A stretch of 64,000 nt of DNA, from positions 1-64,000 of the forward strand of contig NZ_JAAKXY010000007.1 in assembly GCF_011043775.1 (NCBI RefSeq), given 5' to 3'. Shown here piece by piece: positions 8,240-18,049 of this stretch; within the stretch, counting starts at the first letter, position 1, and each line of letters begins with the position of its first letter. Made by a program: the position numbers and the translations under genes. A model generated the notes under the pieces. The model ran no database searches and was not told the origin of the DNA. It saw only the letters and a program-made list of their open reading frames with translations. The stretch comes from Natronolimnobius sp. AArcel1 (GTDB taxonomy: Archaea; Halobacteriota; Halobacteria; Halobacteriales; Natrialbaceae).

Positions 8240-11200
8240 ATGGGTATTGATCCCAAAGAGAGACAGTCAGTGTTCGGACGTCGCGGTTTCATGGCGCTAA
8301 CTGGGACGGCACTCGGAACGACGTTTATGGGCGTCGGGCGTCGGTCCGCTGTACCGACCTCGGTCGACGAAATCGGTATCGATGCACTTTCGTTTTACTC
8401 CGCAGCGAGCCAGATCGCAGCTGACGGGGAAAGTGAACTCGCAGACGATGAGACCGCCGTCGTCTGGGCGGAGCCAACAGCCTATAACTTCGAGTCGACG
8501 GACGACGGGCCGGAAACGGTCGTCTACGACGACAATCCCATTCCGTTGGTCTCTGAGGACGGCCCCGTCGTCGGTCTCGGAACAGTCGACTTCGTCAGCG
8601 ACGATCAGGGCGGGTTCGACGTCGACAACGAGGCGTTCCTGGTCAACCTCTTCGACGCCAAAATCGGCGGCGAGGGAACGGTTCTCTGGGACGAGGGCCA
8701 CGACCAGTTCCACGAACTGGGGCTTGAGTACTACCACTCCTTCGATCAGTACGCCGCGGACGCGGGCTACGATCTGACGGCGACGACGAACATTCTTGGC
8801 GGGACGGAACTGTTGTTTCCCTCAACGGCGAGTCAAGTTGCGGCGGGTGGCGGCCCACTTACGGATCCCTCACATGTCGTTGTCTGGGCTGAATCGACCG
8901 CACAGAACGTCGACGACGCGGGGGATGAAGCGTCGTATATCTACGGTGACGGCGAAGACATTCCGCTCGTCTCCCGCGACGGCACCGTCGTCGGTATCGG
9001 GACGCCGGAACTGCTCGAGGATGGCGACTTCACAGACGCCAACGAACAGTTCGTGCTCAACGTGTTGGCCGACACTATCGGTGACGCCGGGACAATACTG
9101 TGGGACGACGCCCACGAGACTTACTACGACCCCTCGACGTTCGGCGAGTTCGAAGCCGCTGTCGAGAGCGAGGGGTACGAGTTCGAGGCAAGTGAGGATC
9201 TACTTGGCGGCGACACTGCCGGTATTTCGGAACTCGAGTTCTTCTCGACGGCGAGTCTGCTCGACGCGGACGGCGACCTGCTGACGGACGAATCGCTGGT
9301 CGCAGTCTGGGCGGAGTCCACCGCGGAGAACGTCGACGAGTACGGCGATGGCCACGTTAGCTACGATGGCGTCGACGCCGATATCCCGCTCGTCGCGGTC
9401 GACGACGGCGTCGTCGGCGTCGGCACGGATCTTGCGACCGACGAGAGCGATGTCGACGCAACGCGTGAGTTCCTGGTCAACGCTTGGGAGGACCGTATCG
9501 GCAGTACTGGAACCGTCCGCTACGACGAAAGCCATGGACAGGCACTCACGTTGGACGACTACTCTGACCTTGCGGCCACCGCAGCGGACCGTGGGTTCGA
9601 CGTGGCGGCCACCGACGACCTCGCAGCGAATCTCGACGATGCTGACCTCGTGATGATTACGACGCCACAGGAATCCTTTACCGAGGACACTCTCAATGCG
9701 CTCACGGCGTTCGTCGCCGATGGTGGCGTCGTCTTCGCCCACGATGAGGCGGACTACGGTGGGCATTCAACCGACGCTCTCAACGATCTCATCGGGGCGC
9801 TCGAGGCCGGCTTCCGGTTCAACTCGGATCAGGTAATCGACGAAGAGAACAGCGGTTGGGCCCCGTTCGTGGTCCGGACGACGAACTTCAACGAGGCGTT
9901 CGACTTCTTCAGCGAGGGTGGTGACGATGAGTCCGCTGTCGACGCTGCCGACGCGGTTATCATTCCGTCGCCCGCCGACGCATACACCGACACAGAGTTC
10001 GAGGCGCTCGCAGATCACGTCGCCGGCGGCGGCGCGGTGTTCCTCCTCGACGAGTCGGAGTTCACTAACGAGGAGACGTCGAACCTCAACGCCATCGCTG
10101 GGGAACTCGACCTCGCGTTCCGGTTTAACGCTGATCAAGTCGAAGACGAGACACACAACGACGGCGTCGAGTTCGTTCCAACAACGTCGAACTTCAACGA
10201 GGGATTCGACGTCTTCCATGGACTGGATGGGGCCGGCCTCGAGGACGCCGAGGGCCTGGTCATCACGTCGCCGACTGCAGCGTTCACGGACACAGAACTC
10301 GAGGCACTCGAGAACTTCGTGGCTGACGGTGGAGCCGTGTTCCTGTTCGACGAGTCCGACTTCGGCGGCCAAGGCAACACCAACTTCGGCTTCGACGAGA
10401 CGGAAAATCTCAACGCCATCGCGGACGCACTCGATCTTTCCTTCCGGTTCAACTCGGATCAGGTGAACGACGGCGACGGGGAGTTTGATATCACGACGAC
10501 GAACTTCAACACCGCCTTCGATTACTTTGCGGAGCGCGAGAACTCCATTGGCATCGATTTCAATTCCGACGAGGAATACTACGGCCGCGTTGTGCGGGTG
10601 TTCGACGGCGACACCTTCGAGGTTGAGTTCGACAGCGAGTACGATTATCGCGACGTGGTCCGCCACCTCGGATTCGACACGGCCGAGACGGGCGACGCCG
10701 AAAACGAGATCCACGAGTGGTTCGGCATCGAGGATCTCGAACACCTTGACGAGTGGGGAACGAAGGCGACCGAGTTCGCACTCGATCGCATGACGCCAGA
10801 GGGGACCGGTGCGGGTGACACCGACGTGGAGGGACGCCGGATCAAACTCACATTCGACGACGTTGAGCCGATCCGCGGCAACTACGGCCGATTGCTCGGT
10901 TACATGCACTACGATCCGGATGACTTCGACGCTGACCCCGAAACGGGAGCCTACTCTGTCGACTACAATCTCGAGATGGTCGAAGAGGGGTACGCTCGCG
11001 TCTACTCCTCGGGCTTTTCCCGCCACGACGAGTTTGCAGCCGTCGAAGAGGACGCGCTCGCCGATGGCCGCGGCGTCTGGTCGGCGTCTGATTTCGACAC
11101 GGTTCCGGAACACCGCAACGACCCCGTCGAGGATGTCTTCGTCCCGCACGCGTCCAGCGTGACCACCGACTCCGGCCCGCTCGCCGACGAGCGGGTTCCT

Positions 11201-12070
11201 GTCGTTGCCGGGCCAACAGCTGAACAGGAGCCGCTGGGTGACGATGAGAACGAGTTCGACACGTACGACGACGACGCGCCACTGATCGGAATCGACCGTG
11301 ACAACCGCGTTGCGATGGTCGGCGGACTGCTGTTCAACGAAGCCTACGAAGATCTGGAGGGATTCCCGGCCGATACCAGCGAGTACGGCAACTTCCCGCT
11401 GTTGACCAACCTTGCACGCTATCTCTCGACCAACGACGGCGACTTCCTCATCGAGGGTGGCCACGCACAGTTCGACGTGTCGGGCTCGCTTTCTTTAGAG
11501 CGGACACAGTACTACCTGCGCTACCTCGAGGGTGTTGGGCTCCGTCTTCGCCAGTTCAACGACGTCGTGAACACGCTTCCCGAAGAGGACGATCCGACCG
11601 TAGTGTTCCTCACCGCACCGGGACGAGCCTACACTGACGCCGAACTCGAGACACTTCGCGAGTACCGTGACGCCGGGGGTGCGGTGATTCTGATCGGCTC
11701 GACCGACGCGAACTCCGCCCATCGCGGGAACCTCGACGCGGTCGCCGCCGGACTGGGTTCGGATCTCCGGCTCAACGACGACCGTGTTGTCGATGCTGAG
11801 GCCAATCTCGCCGACGATCCGGCGATTCCGGTGACGAGTGGATTCGACTCTTCATTCCCGCTGTTTTCACCGGTCGGTGACGGCCAGTTCGACCACCTCG
11901 AGCCGGAACAACGAGCGTACCTCGAACTCGTTGCCGACGAGAGCGGGACCGTTAGTCGCGAGGCGGTCGACGGAGCCATCGGAGACTGGTCGGCCGGTCG
12001 AATCGAACGCGAGACGCTCGACGCGACAATCCAGGCGTGGTCGCAGGATCTTCAGGTGATCGCCCCATGA
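8240..12070 (+). CDS. Tat-exported multidomain protein with thermonuclease domain
   Basis: A 1276-aa very acidic protein. The N-terminus has a Tat-like signal (FGRRGFMALTGTALGTTFMG). Residues about 48-470 hold three related units of about 140 aa (FYSAASQI..., FPSTASQV..., FFSTASLL...), each with TAVVWAE, IPLV and GTVLWDE-type strands. Residues 470-760 hold three GATase/DUF4350-like units (VMITTPQESFTEDTLNALT, FVADGGVVFAHDEADYGG, FRFNSDQV). Residues about 778-950 are a staphylococcal-nuclease domain with the expected Asp, Arg and Glu positions (RVFDGDTFEVEF, VRHLGFDTAETG, NYGRLLGYM). The rest repeats the first two unit types. It is probably a cell-surface or secreted nuclease with ligand-binding modules; the substrate is unknown. 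The stop overlaps the next start (ATGA). Confidence 0.88.
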   Translation: MGIDPKERQSVFGRRGFMALTGTALGTTFMGVGRRSAVPTSVDEIGIDALSFYSAASQIAADGESELADDETAVVWAEPTAYNFESTDDGPETVVYDDNPIPLVSEDGPVVGLGTVDFVSDDQGGFDVDNEAFLVNLFDAKIGGEGTVLWDEGHDQFHELGLEYYHSFDQYAADAGYDLTATTNILGGTELLFPSTASQVAAGGGPLTDPSHVVVWAESTAQNVDDAGDEASYIYGDGEDIPLVSRDGTVVGIGTPELLEDGDFTDANEQFVLNVLADTIGDAGTILWDDAHETYYDPSTFGEFEAAVESEGYEFEASEDLLGGDTAGISELEFFSTASLLDADGDLLTDESLVAVWAESTAENVDEYGDGHVSYDGVDADIPLVAVDDGVVGVGTDLATDESDVDATREFLVNAWEDRIGSTGTVRYDESHGQALTLDDYSDLAATAADRGFDVAATDDLAANLDDADLVMITTPQESFTEDTLNALTAFVADGGVVFAHDEADYGGHSTDALNDLIGALEAGFRFNSDQVIDEENSGWAPFVVRTTNFNEAFDFFSEGGDDESAVDAADAVIIPSPADAYTDTEFEALADHVAGGGAVFLLDESEFTNEETSNLNAIAGELDLAFRFNADQVEDETHNDGVEFVPTTSNFNEGFDVFHGLDGAGLEDAEGLVITSPTAAFTDTELEALENFVADGGAVFLFDESDFGGQGNTNFGFDETENLNAIADALDLSFRFNSDQVNDGDGEFDITTTNFNTAFDYFAERENSIGIDFNSDEEYYGRVVRVFDGDTFEVEFDSEYDYRDVVRHLGFDTAETGDAENEIHEWFGIEDLEHLDEWGTKATEFALDRMTPEGTGAGDTDVEGRRIKLTFDDVEPIRGNYGRLLGYMHYDPDDFDADPETGAYSVDYNLEMVEEGYARVYSSGFSRHDEFAAVEEDALADGRGVWSASDFDTVPEHRNDPVEDVFVPHASSVTTDSGPLADERVPVVAGPTAEQEPLGDDENEFDTYDDDAPLIGIDRDNRVAMVGGLLFNEAYEDLEGFPADTSEYGNFPLLTNLARYLSTNDGDFLIEGGHAQFDVSGSLSLERTQYYLRYLEGVGLRLRQFNDVVNTLPEEDDPTVVFLTAPGRAYTDAELETLREYRDAGGAVILIGSTDANSAHRGNLDAVAAGLGSDLRLNDDRVVDAEANLADDPAIPVTSGFDSSFPLFSPVGDGQFDHLEPEQRAYLELVADESGTVSREAVDGAIGDWSAGRIERETLDATIQAWSQDLQVIAP

Positions 12071-14568
12071 GAGTGGACCGACACGTCACGTTCTCGCTCA
12101 TAGCCGTGGCAATACTGGTCGTCGGTGCACTAGCAGTGTCTCCTGCGGTACTGGGGCTCGTCGCTGCCGACGACGTGAGTCTGACGGCCGAAGACGACGA
12201 AGCCGGCGCGGCGACGTCGCACACCTGGACGTTCGACGACGTCGACTACGAGGGTGAAGTGGAGACGATCACCGTCGACTACCCAGTTGGAACGAGCTTC
12301 AATGGACTCGACAATGATGACGTGTCCGTCGCGATAACCCGGGACGGAGAGAGTGAACCCACGGATATCAGCGTCAACGCCGACACCTACAGCGGCTCAC
12401 AGGCAACGTTCGATCTCAGTGGGATCTACAACACTGACATCGACGGCCCGGTGACCGTCGCGGTCGACGGCCTCGAGAATCCGTCGGCTGGTGACCACGA
12501 GGCGACGCTTACGTTCGAGGGTGACGACACCGTGACCGCCAACGCAGTGTTTACTGTGACGGAGTCGGAGAACACGGAACCGACTGAGCCTGCCGAGGCA
12601 GATCTGACGCTCGATCCCGAACTGGAAGGAGCGGCGTCAACGCACACCTGGGCGTTCGACGACGTTGATTACGACGGCGACGTTGATTCGATCACCGTCG
12701 AGTACCCCGACAGCACGAGTTTCGACGGACTCGACGACGATGACGTGTCCGTCGCGATAACCCGTGACGGGGAACGCGAGCCAACTGAGATCGATGTCAA
12801 CAGCGATACCTACGGCGGCTCGCAGGCGACGTTCGACCTCAGCCGGATCTACAACACCGACATCGACGGGGCGGTGAGTATCGCGATCACTGGCATTGAA
12901 AACCCGCTGGCGGGTGACCACGAGGCGACGCTCACATTCGAGGGTGACGACACGGTCACCACAGAGACCGCATTCACTGTCGCCGCCGATGGCGAGGACG
13001 GCGACGACACCGACGAGACGCTCGTTGCAGAGATCGTCGACACCGATGGTGACGCCGTCGAAAACACGGACTTCGTCGTCGAACTCGAGGGTCCGAGTGA
13101 GGACGTGACGGTCGTAACGACCGACAACGACGGTCTCGCCGAGATCGACGTCTCTGAGGCGGGTACGTACGATGTCACGATCACGACCCAGGAGGCCGGC
13201 ACGGTGACTGACACCGTGGCTGTTTCGGGTACGACCGAGGCACTGTTTGCGCTCGAGTCGCCGGAAACCGGTGCCATCGGCGCACTGATCACCGACGCAG
13301 ACGGCGACCCACTCCCCGAAGGGACGTGGGTAACCCTAAGCGGCGGTGACGACTTCGGTGCCGACCGAACCGGCCTGCTCGAGGCCGACAGGACGGTTTT
13401 GCTCGAGGGCATCGAGCCCGGAACGTACGATCTGTCCGCGACGACCAGCGCCAGCGGTGAGACCAATACAACCACGGTGACGGTTTCGGCCAACGAGACG
13501 ACGCCCACCGAACTGACTTACGGCGACGTGCCGACGAGTGCAACACTCGAGGGTACGGTCTCGACGCCGGACGGTAATGCGCTCGCTGACGAGACGGTCG
13601 TCGTCGAGTACGACGGTCCCGAATCAGGCGTCTCCATCGTTGAGACCGATGCCGACGGAAACTTCGCAGTTCATCGCGTTGCGGCCGGAACGTACGAGGT
13701 GACGGTCACGGCAGCGGCGTACGATTCGAGCGACTCCGTACTGGTCGATGCCGAGTCAGGCGAGACTGCCGAAATCGTTCTGAACGATCTCGAGAGCGGT
13801 TCAATCGTTGGAACCGTTACCGATGCGGACGGCGAACCGCTCCCCGACGGAACGTGGGTCTCGTTCAGCGCGGACGGCTTCGAGACTGACAAAACCGTCC
13901 AGATCGACGACAATGGGGAATTCCTGCTCGAGGGCATCGAGCCCGGAAGCTACGAGGTCGTCGCCGAGACGCTGGCCTTCGGTGAGACCGACGCGGTCAC
14001 TGTCGATGTCACGGCCGACGAGACGGCTGGTGCCGCGTTCACGTACGCCCAAGATGGCGCTGACGTGCCCGAAGACCGCGGCGAGGATGTTACAGAACTT
14101 CGGTTCCAGAGCGACACCGTCACCGAAGATGTCGTCGTCCACGGCGACGTTGATGGCAACGTCGTGCTCGCAGGCAACACCCAGATTGACGGTAAGATCC
14201 TGATTGCGGGTGATGTCGACGGTGATGTCGTGGTTCGCGGTGCGTCCTCCGTCGACCGGATCCTTGTCGCAGGCGATGTCGACGGGGACGTCCGACTGCT
14301 CGGTAGCGGAACCGTTGCCGGCGACGTTACCGTCGGCTCCGCAGAGATTGTCGCAGTTCGGGGCAACGCAGCCCTCGAGGGAACACTCACTGCCGACGAT
14401 ATCGGTACCGTTGAGGTCGTTGGATCCGGATCTGTCGGCGAGGTTACCGTCGACGGTCCAGCAACCAATATGGAACTGACCGGTGGATCGACTGTGGGAA
14501 GCGTTGCCGTTGCGGGTGATATCGACTCATTCGAAGCCGTGGCGGCGCGACCGTCGACGGGTCAGTGA
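12067..14568 (+). CDS. Secreted repeat-rich surface protein, 3' frameshifted
   Basis: An 833-aa protein starting MRVDRHVTF at the ATG that overlaps the upstream stop. It has an N-terminal signal/membrane segment (SLIAVAILVVGALAVSPAVL). Two units of about 130 aa follow (each with HTW-FDDVDY, DDVSVAITRDGE and GDHEATLTFEGDDTV), then four carboxypeptidase-regulatory-like beta-sandwich units (GTVTDADGEPLPDGTWVSFS type), then a bactofilin-like beta-helix of HGDVDGNVVLAGNTQIDGKI-type repeats. The reading frame ends early: the beta-helix continues in the next frame at 14541-14768, so the natural protein is about 900 aa. Translational coupling suggests it works with the nuclease-domain protein at the cell surface. 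Confidence 0.85.
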   Translation: MRVDRHVTFSLIAVAILVVGALAVSPAVLGLVAADDVSLTAEDDEAGAATSHTWTFDDVDYEGEVETITVDYPVGTSFNGLDNDDVSVAITRDGESEPTDISVNADTYSGSQATFDLSGIYNTDIDGPVTVAVDGLENPSAGDHEATLTFEGDDTVTANAVFTVTESENTEPTEPAEADLTLDPELEGAASTHTWAFDDVDYDGDVDSITVEYPDSTSFDGLDDDDVSVAITRDGEREPTEIDVNSDTYGGSQATFDLSRIYNTDIDGAVSIAITGIENPLAGDHEATLTFEGDDTVTTETAFTVAADGEDGDDTDETLVAEIVDTDGDAVENTDFVVELEGPSEDVTVVTTDNDGLAEIDVSEAGTYDVTITTQEAGTVTDTVAVSGTTEALFALESPETGAIGALITDADGDPLPEGTWVTLSGGDDFGADRTGLLEADRTVLLEGIEPGTYDLSATTSASGETNTTTVTVSANETTPTELTYGDVPTSATLEGTVSTPDGNALADETVVVEYDGPESGVSIVETDADGNFAVHRVAAGTYEVTVTAAAYDSSDSVLVDAESGETAEIVLNDLESGSIVGTVTDADGEPLPDGTWVSFSADGFETDKTVQIDDNGEFLLEGIEPGSYEVVAETLAFGETDAVTVDVTADETAGAAFTYAQDGADVPEDRGEDVTELRFQSDTVTEDVVVHGDVDGNVVLAGNTQIDGKILIAGDVDGDVVVRGASSVDRILVAGDVDGDVRLLGSGTVAGDVTVGSAEIVAVRGNAALEGTLTADDIGTVEVVGSGSVGEVTVDGPATNMELTGGSTVGSVAVAGDIDSFEAVAARPSTGQ

Positions 14569-14768
14569 CTTTTGAAACGGCCGAGACGGTTCGTCTCAGT
14601 GGCGGCGTCACTGTCTCCGGAGATCTGATCGCAGACGAAGTTACCGAGATGCTCGACGCACCGTCCCGTCTTGTCGAGGGCAATATTCTGATCGAGGAGC
14701 CACCTGGCAATGGAGCGCCGGGCCACGGCTCAGTCAACGGAGCGGAGATGATGGCTACCACGTTCTGA
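14541..14768 (+). pseudogene. Frameshifted C-terminus of the 12067 surface protein
   Basis: In the next frame the sequence reads GATVDGSVTFETAETVRLSG-GVTVSGDL, a direct continuation of the beta-helix repeats that break off at about 14540. Loss of a single G in the run GTGGCGGCGCG explains the shift. It ends in TGA at 14766-14768, without a recognisable PGF-type sorting tail. Confidence 0.75.
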
Positions 14769-14812
14769 TCGCACTCTCGGAGGGTGCGTTCGGACTCGTT
14801 TTATACTGGTCA

Positions 14813-14834
14813 GACACCCCCCTGGGGGGCTGTG
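14813..14834. terminator. GC-rich hairpin downstream of surface operon
   Basis: CAC-CCCCCC-T-GGGGGG-CTGTG is a six-pair C/G stem with extra flanking pairs, 45 bp after the frameshifted end of the surface gene. There is no T-run, so a terminator role is only likely by position. Confidence 0.35.
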
Positions 14835-14919
14835 TATGAGTCGCCTCGGGATCAAGTGGTTTGAGAATTAAATATTCTCCTCATCTCGAGAAGGAGTTTT
14901 CTCTCGAACGACTTCAAGA

Positions 14920-15122
14920 GTTCTCCCTTGCAGAATGTCGATCGCATTTTCATACTTGACAACGGGGAAATCGTCGAGCGGGGAACCCACGATGACCTAC
15001 TCGCCCAGGACGGACTATACGCGAACCTCTGGAGCGTCCAGGTCGGCGAGATTGAGGACCTGCCTGAAGCGTTCGTCCACCGGACCAGACGCAGTGAGAA
15101 CGTTCCCAGTGAGATAGACTGA
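14920..15122 (+). pseudogene. C-terminal fragment of an ABC exporter ATPase
   Basis: The frame reads LQNVDRIFILDNGEIVERGT-HDDLLAQDGLYANLW, the region after the H-loop of MsbA/LmrA-type ABC exporters, followed by 28 acidic residues and TGA. Walker A, signature and Walker B motifs and the membrane domain are all missing, so only the last 65 codons remain. The truncation borders the IS6-rich segment. 15123-15310 shows no gene. Confidence 0.8.
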
Positions 15123-15310
15123 GCCGCGCGTTCGGACCATTCTGGATCGTGAAAAACGTTCACTTCCTCTCGTGTATCAATCTGCTGGACGACGTTGGTT
15201 CGTTGTTATATCATCAGACCCATCACCCCAAGACACACGTGACGGGTCTTGCTGAGGGCTGCACCCACTTACCTCAACTCCCACCTTTAATTAAAAACAA
15301 TTATTACAAA

Positions 15311-16055
15311 GTTATTGTCTAGTTTAGAACCTCCTCAACCGGCGTTCGACCATCAAGCGATTGATGCGGTTTCTGGCAGTTATAATAATGCACAAAATGT
15401 TCAATCCATTTGCGAGCGCTCCGTCGACTGTCAACCCACAAGTTATGGAAACGGTCAACGCGAATTTTGAATGTGTGAAACCACTTTTCGATAAGGTTTT
15501 TGTCGGTGTAGTCAACCTGGACGTTCAGTCCTAATCGGGAAATGGCAGTCCGATAGCCAAACTGACCGACGAGAAACACCGTCTCGGAGAAATCATGTTT
15601 CTCGCGGAGTCTATGCAGGAACGCAGCCGCCGGACCGGTGCCATGGCGTCCAAACAACTGAGCGTCGGGAATCAACTTTGTCTCGAGGTCTATTGCAGCG
15701 TACAACCAAGACCATTCGCCGTTTATTTTGACAGCGGTCTCGTCAACCGCGACCCGCGAGGGCTTCGCCACCGGCGGGTCTGGTATGATGTCCGCCAGCT
15801 GATATACTCCGTTCCAGATTGCTTGATGAGAGCGTTCAACGCCGACCAAGCGAAGAATTGCTTGTGTTTCTCGAAGCGAACAACCGGTCGCGTGAAGCCG
15901 GACGGCGAACACCCTGACGGGCGTCGCTGTCTGCTCACGCTCCCAAGCTTCATCAAATTCCGCCGCGTAGGACTCGCTGAGCAGGTCTGCGAGTTTCATG
16001 CCAAAGTAACTCTACGGCCTGCTCGCTTCTCAAATTGGGCTAACTAGACACTGCC
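15311..16055 (-). mobile_element. IS6-family insertion sequence, degenerate
   Basis: The element carries one transposase gene. One end is AACTAGACACTGCC (16042-16055), shared with the end at 114-127. The other end (GTTATTGTCTAG at about 15311) matches in only 9 of 12 positions. The flanks show no target duplication. Decayed ends and a mutated active site indicate an inactive copy. Confidence 0.8.
15319..15999 (-). CDS. IS6-family transposase, probably inactive
   Basis: A 226-aa protein with an N-terminal helix-turn-helix (LRETQAILRLVGVERSHQAI) and a DDE domain. The first Asp is in AVDETAVKINGEWSW and the Glu in DKNLIEKWFHTFK. The second Asp, normally in FLVD-FGY, is replaced by Gly (VFLVGQFGYRTA; codon GGT). 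The tail HQSLDGRTPVEEVLN is typical. Loss of the second Asp should abolish strand transfer, in line with the degenerate terminal repeat. Confidence 0.85.
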   Translation of the reverse strand: MKLADLLSESYAAEFDEAWEREQTATPVRVFAVRLHATGCSLRETQAILRLVGVERSHQAIWNGVYQLADIIPDPPVAKPSRVAVDETAVKINGEWSWLYAAIDLETKLIPDAQLFGRHGTGPAAAFLHRLREKHDFSETVFLVGQFGYRTAISRLGLNVQVDYTDKNLIEKWFHTFKIRVDRFHNLWVDSRRSARKWIEHFVHYYNCQKPHQSLDGRTPVEEVLN

Positions 16056-16061
16056 GTCGAT

Positions 16062-16735
16062 ATTATCTTAGACTTTGTTGAACGAGAAGCGACACCGCGG
16101 CTGTTGATGACGCTGAGTATTCAGCTCCATCTTTCTGAAATTTCTTTTTTGAATGCTATTTCTATTCTTGAGATATTTGGAATCAAATGTGTTCGATCAA
16201 CAGTTCATAATTGGTTCCACAAGGCTGATTTGCAACCCGAGTCTGACTATAGTAACAATTGAAACTGTTTACACACCAATCGAACAGCATTCGTGCGATT
16301 GGGTGTGCACTGACTTTCAATGGCTACTATAGTGCCCGTATCATGTTGCGGTTGACGAGACCGTGATCCAACTCAATAATAAGCAATATTGGCTGTACAC
16401 GGCTATCGATCCAAAACAAACGAATTCTTGCACGTACGGCTCTTTACTACGACTTCTTTAACATAATGATTCTTAGGAGAGCTTCATGAGAAACACGAGA
16501 TCAAAGAGGCCTTGTTTCTCGTAATCAGGCACATCACTAGCGGCTGCATTGCAATGAACCGGGCTCCGGTTTCGATCTGAACGACACGGAAATTAGAACA
16601 CTGTTGAACATGTCTTTCGAGACATAAAGAATTGAACCACTTTGCTTAGCAGTAGTTTTAGTCATGTTGATCCAACAATTTTCGAAACGTGATTACAAGC
16701 ATTCGACGTCTGATAGAATTTGCGTAAACGAGTGG
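16062..16735 (+). pseudogene. Decayed transposase of a second IS6-like element
   Basis: Readable pieces in shifting frames include FVEREATPRLLMTLSIQLHL, then SILEIFGIKC-RSTVHNWFHKADLQPES, then VAVDETVIQLNNKQYWLYTA-IDP, and an end resembling that at 29165-29212. The N-terminal region, first Asp motif and C-terminal motif are present, but stops and frameshifts occur throughout. It abuts the IS6 copy at 15311-16055. Confidence 0.75.
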
Positions 16736-16816
16736 GCTCTCGCCTCGCTACTGCTGCAAGATACATAGACCGCGTTCAAGTCGGTGATCACGACAGGAGC
16801 GACAGTTTGAGAATGC

Positions 16817-17743
16817 TCAATGGACCTTGGGAATCTCTTCAAGCGCCTCGATGAGGATTTCGGTACATCGGTTCCAGTACTGAGGTGTGTGTCCCGCGTT
16901 GTGCGGTGTGATTACGCAGTTCTCGAGTGCCCACAGGGGGTGGTCAGCAGGGAGTGGTTCGGGTTCGGTGACGTCGAGGGCGGCACTCCGGATGTCGTTT
17001 CCACGAAGAGCTGTGACCAGTGCTTCAGTATCAACGACTGGTCCTCGTGCCACATTAATTAGCATTGCGTCAGTTGGAAGTGTGAGAAAGACAGACTCGT
17101 CGACGAGTTGTTCCGTCGTCTCAGTGAGCGGACATGCCAGCACGAGATACTCGCTCTTGCTGAACGCCTCGAGTACGTTCTCTCTCTCGAAGCCGATAAC
17201 CTCATCGGCAGGACCCCCTTTAGACGGCGTGTAACGGACGCCAATCGTCTCGACTCCAAATGCCTCGAGACGTTCCAGTATCGTCTGACCGATTGGACCC
17301 ATGCCGATGACCGTCGCAGTGGATCCTTGGAGTTCACCGGCTTGGTAGTGACGCCACTGGGCGTCTTGATGTTGGCTCCAGGCCTGTCGTAGCTTTCGGA
17401 CATCTGAAAGGATGTACCCAAGGACCTGTTCAGCAATATTCGGACCGTGGACGCCGGAGGCACTCTTAACCGTAACTCCCTCAGCTTTGAGGGTTTCCAG
17501 CGGTAGATGATCAGTACCCGCAAACGTACAGACGAATAACTCGAGGGTTTCGGAAGCCTCGACAAGTTCGGGGTCAATCTGGTATCCCGTCGCCACCGTC
17601 GCGTCCATCAACAGATTACGCTTCTCGACTGGTGTTCGAGCCAAGGAAACAGATACATCACCCAATTCGCCACGAATCGTTTTGGCGTAGTCAGAAGGAG
17701 CAAGCCCGTGGATTTTATCGTTGAAAACGACAACATCTGTCAT
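16817..17743 (-). CDS. D-2-hydroxyacid dehydrogenase family protein
   Basis: A 308-aa NAD(P)-dependent oxidoreductase of the D-isomer-specific 2-hydroxyacid family. The nucleotide-binding loop is GMGPIG (147-152). Catalytic residues are R233 (VARGPVVD), an acidic residue in DVTEPEPLP (about 260) and H281 (TPHNAGHTP). It would reduce or oxidise a 2-keto/2-hydroxy acid in the cytoplasm; the substrate cannot be read from sequence. It stands beside a catabolic island with an AhpD-like protein and a tripartite transporter, divergent from the gene at 18050 across about 300 bp of promoter DNA (17744-18049). Confidence 0.92.
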   Translation of the reverse strand: MTDVVVFNDKIHGLAPSDYAKTIRGELGDVSVSLARTPVEKRNLLMDATVATGYQIDPELVEASETLELFVCTFAGTDHLPLETLKAEGVTVKSASGVHGPNIAEQVLGYILSDVRKLRQAWSQHQDAQWRHYQAGELQGSTATVIGMGPIGQTILERLEAFGVETIGVRYTPSKGGPADEVIGFERENVLEAFSKSEYLVLACPLTETTEQLVDESVFLTLPTDAMLINVARGPVVDTEALVTALRGNDIRSAALDVTEPEPLPADHPLWALENCVITPHNAGHTPQYWNRCTEILIEALEEIPKVH

Positions 17744-18049
17744 TTTTTACCCGTTTCTTGATAGGTAACATTCAGTTTGCCGGTCCATTGGATGACACTT
17801 TCAGCATTGATTCCAGTGCTCATGTGTGACTTCGGTTTGAAATGACGATAGCAACCAATTTAAATACTGTGTTTCTGATCGACTTCTCGAGAGTATGGGT
17901 CCAGGTGTGCTTTGGATACCTTAGCAAAACATACACCATAGCAGCAAAGATGTGGTCTATTAGCTAATAATCATTCCCCACGCTTTAAATTGGGCAATCT
18001 GTGCCGACAAGTAGCATGATATATATAACAGCACTACGAACTGAGAATG

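Noticed and set aside
9767-11464. 565-aa open frame on the minus strand
   Set aside because: It lies wholly antisense to the 1276-aa nuclease-domain protein; in high-GC haloarchaeal genes the opposite strand is often open. The plus strand has clear domains and this frame has none.
12849-13508. 219-aa open frame on the minus strand
   Set aside because: Antisense to the repeat-rich surface gene, Ser/Val-rich low-complexity translation, no start signals.
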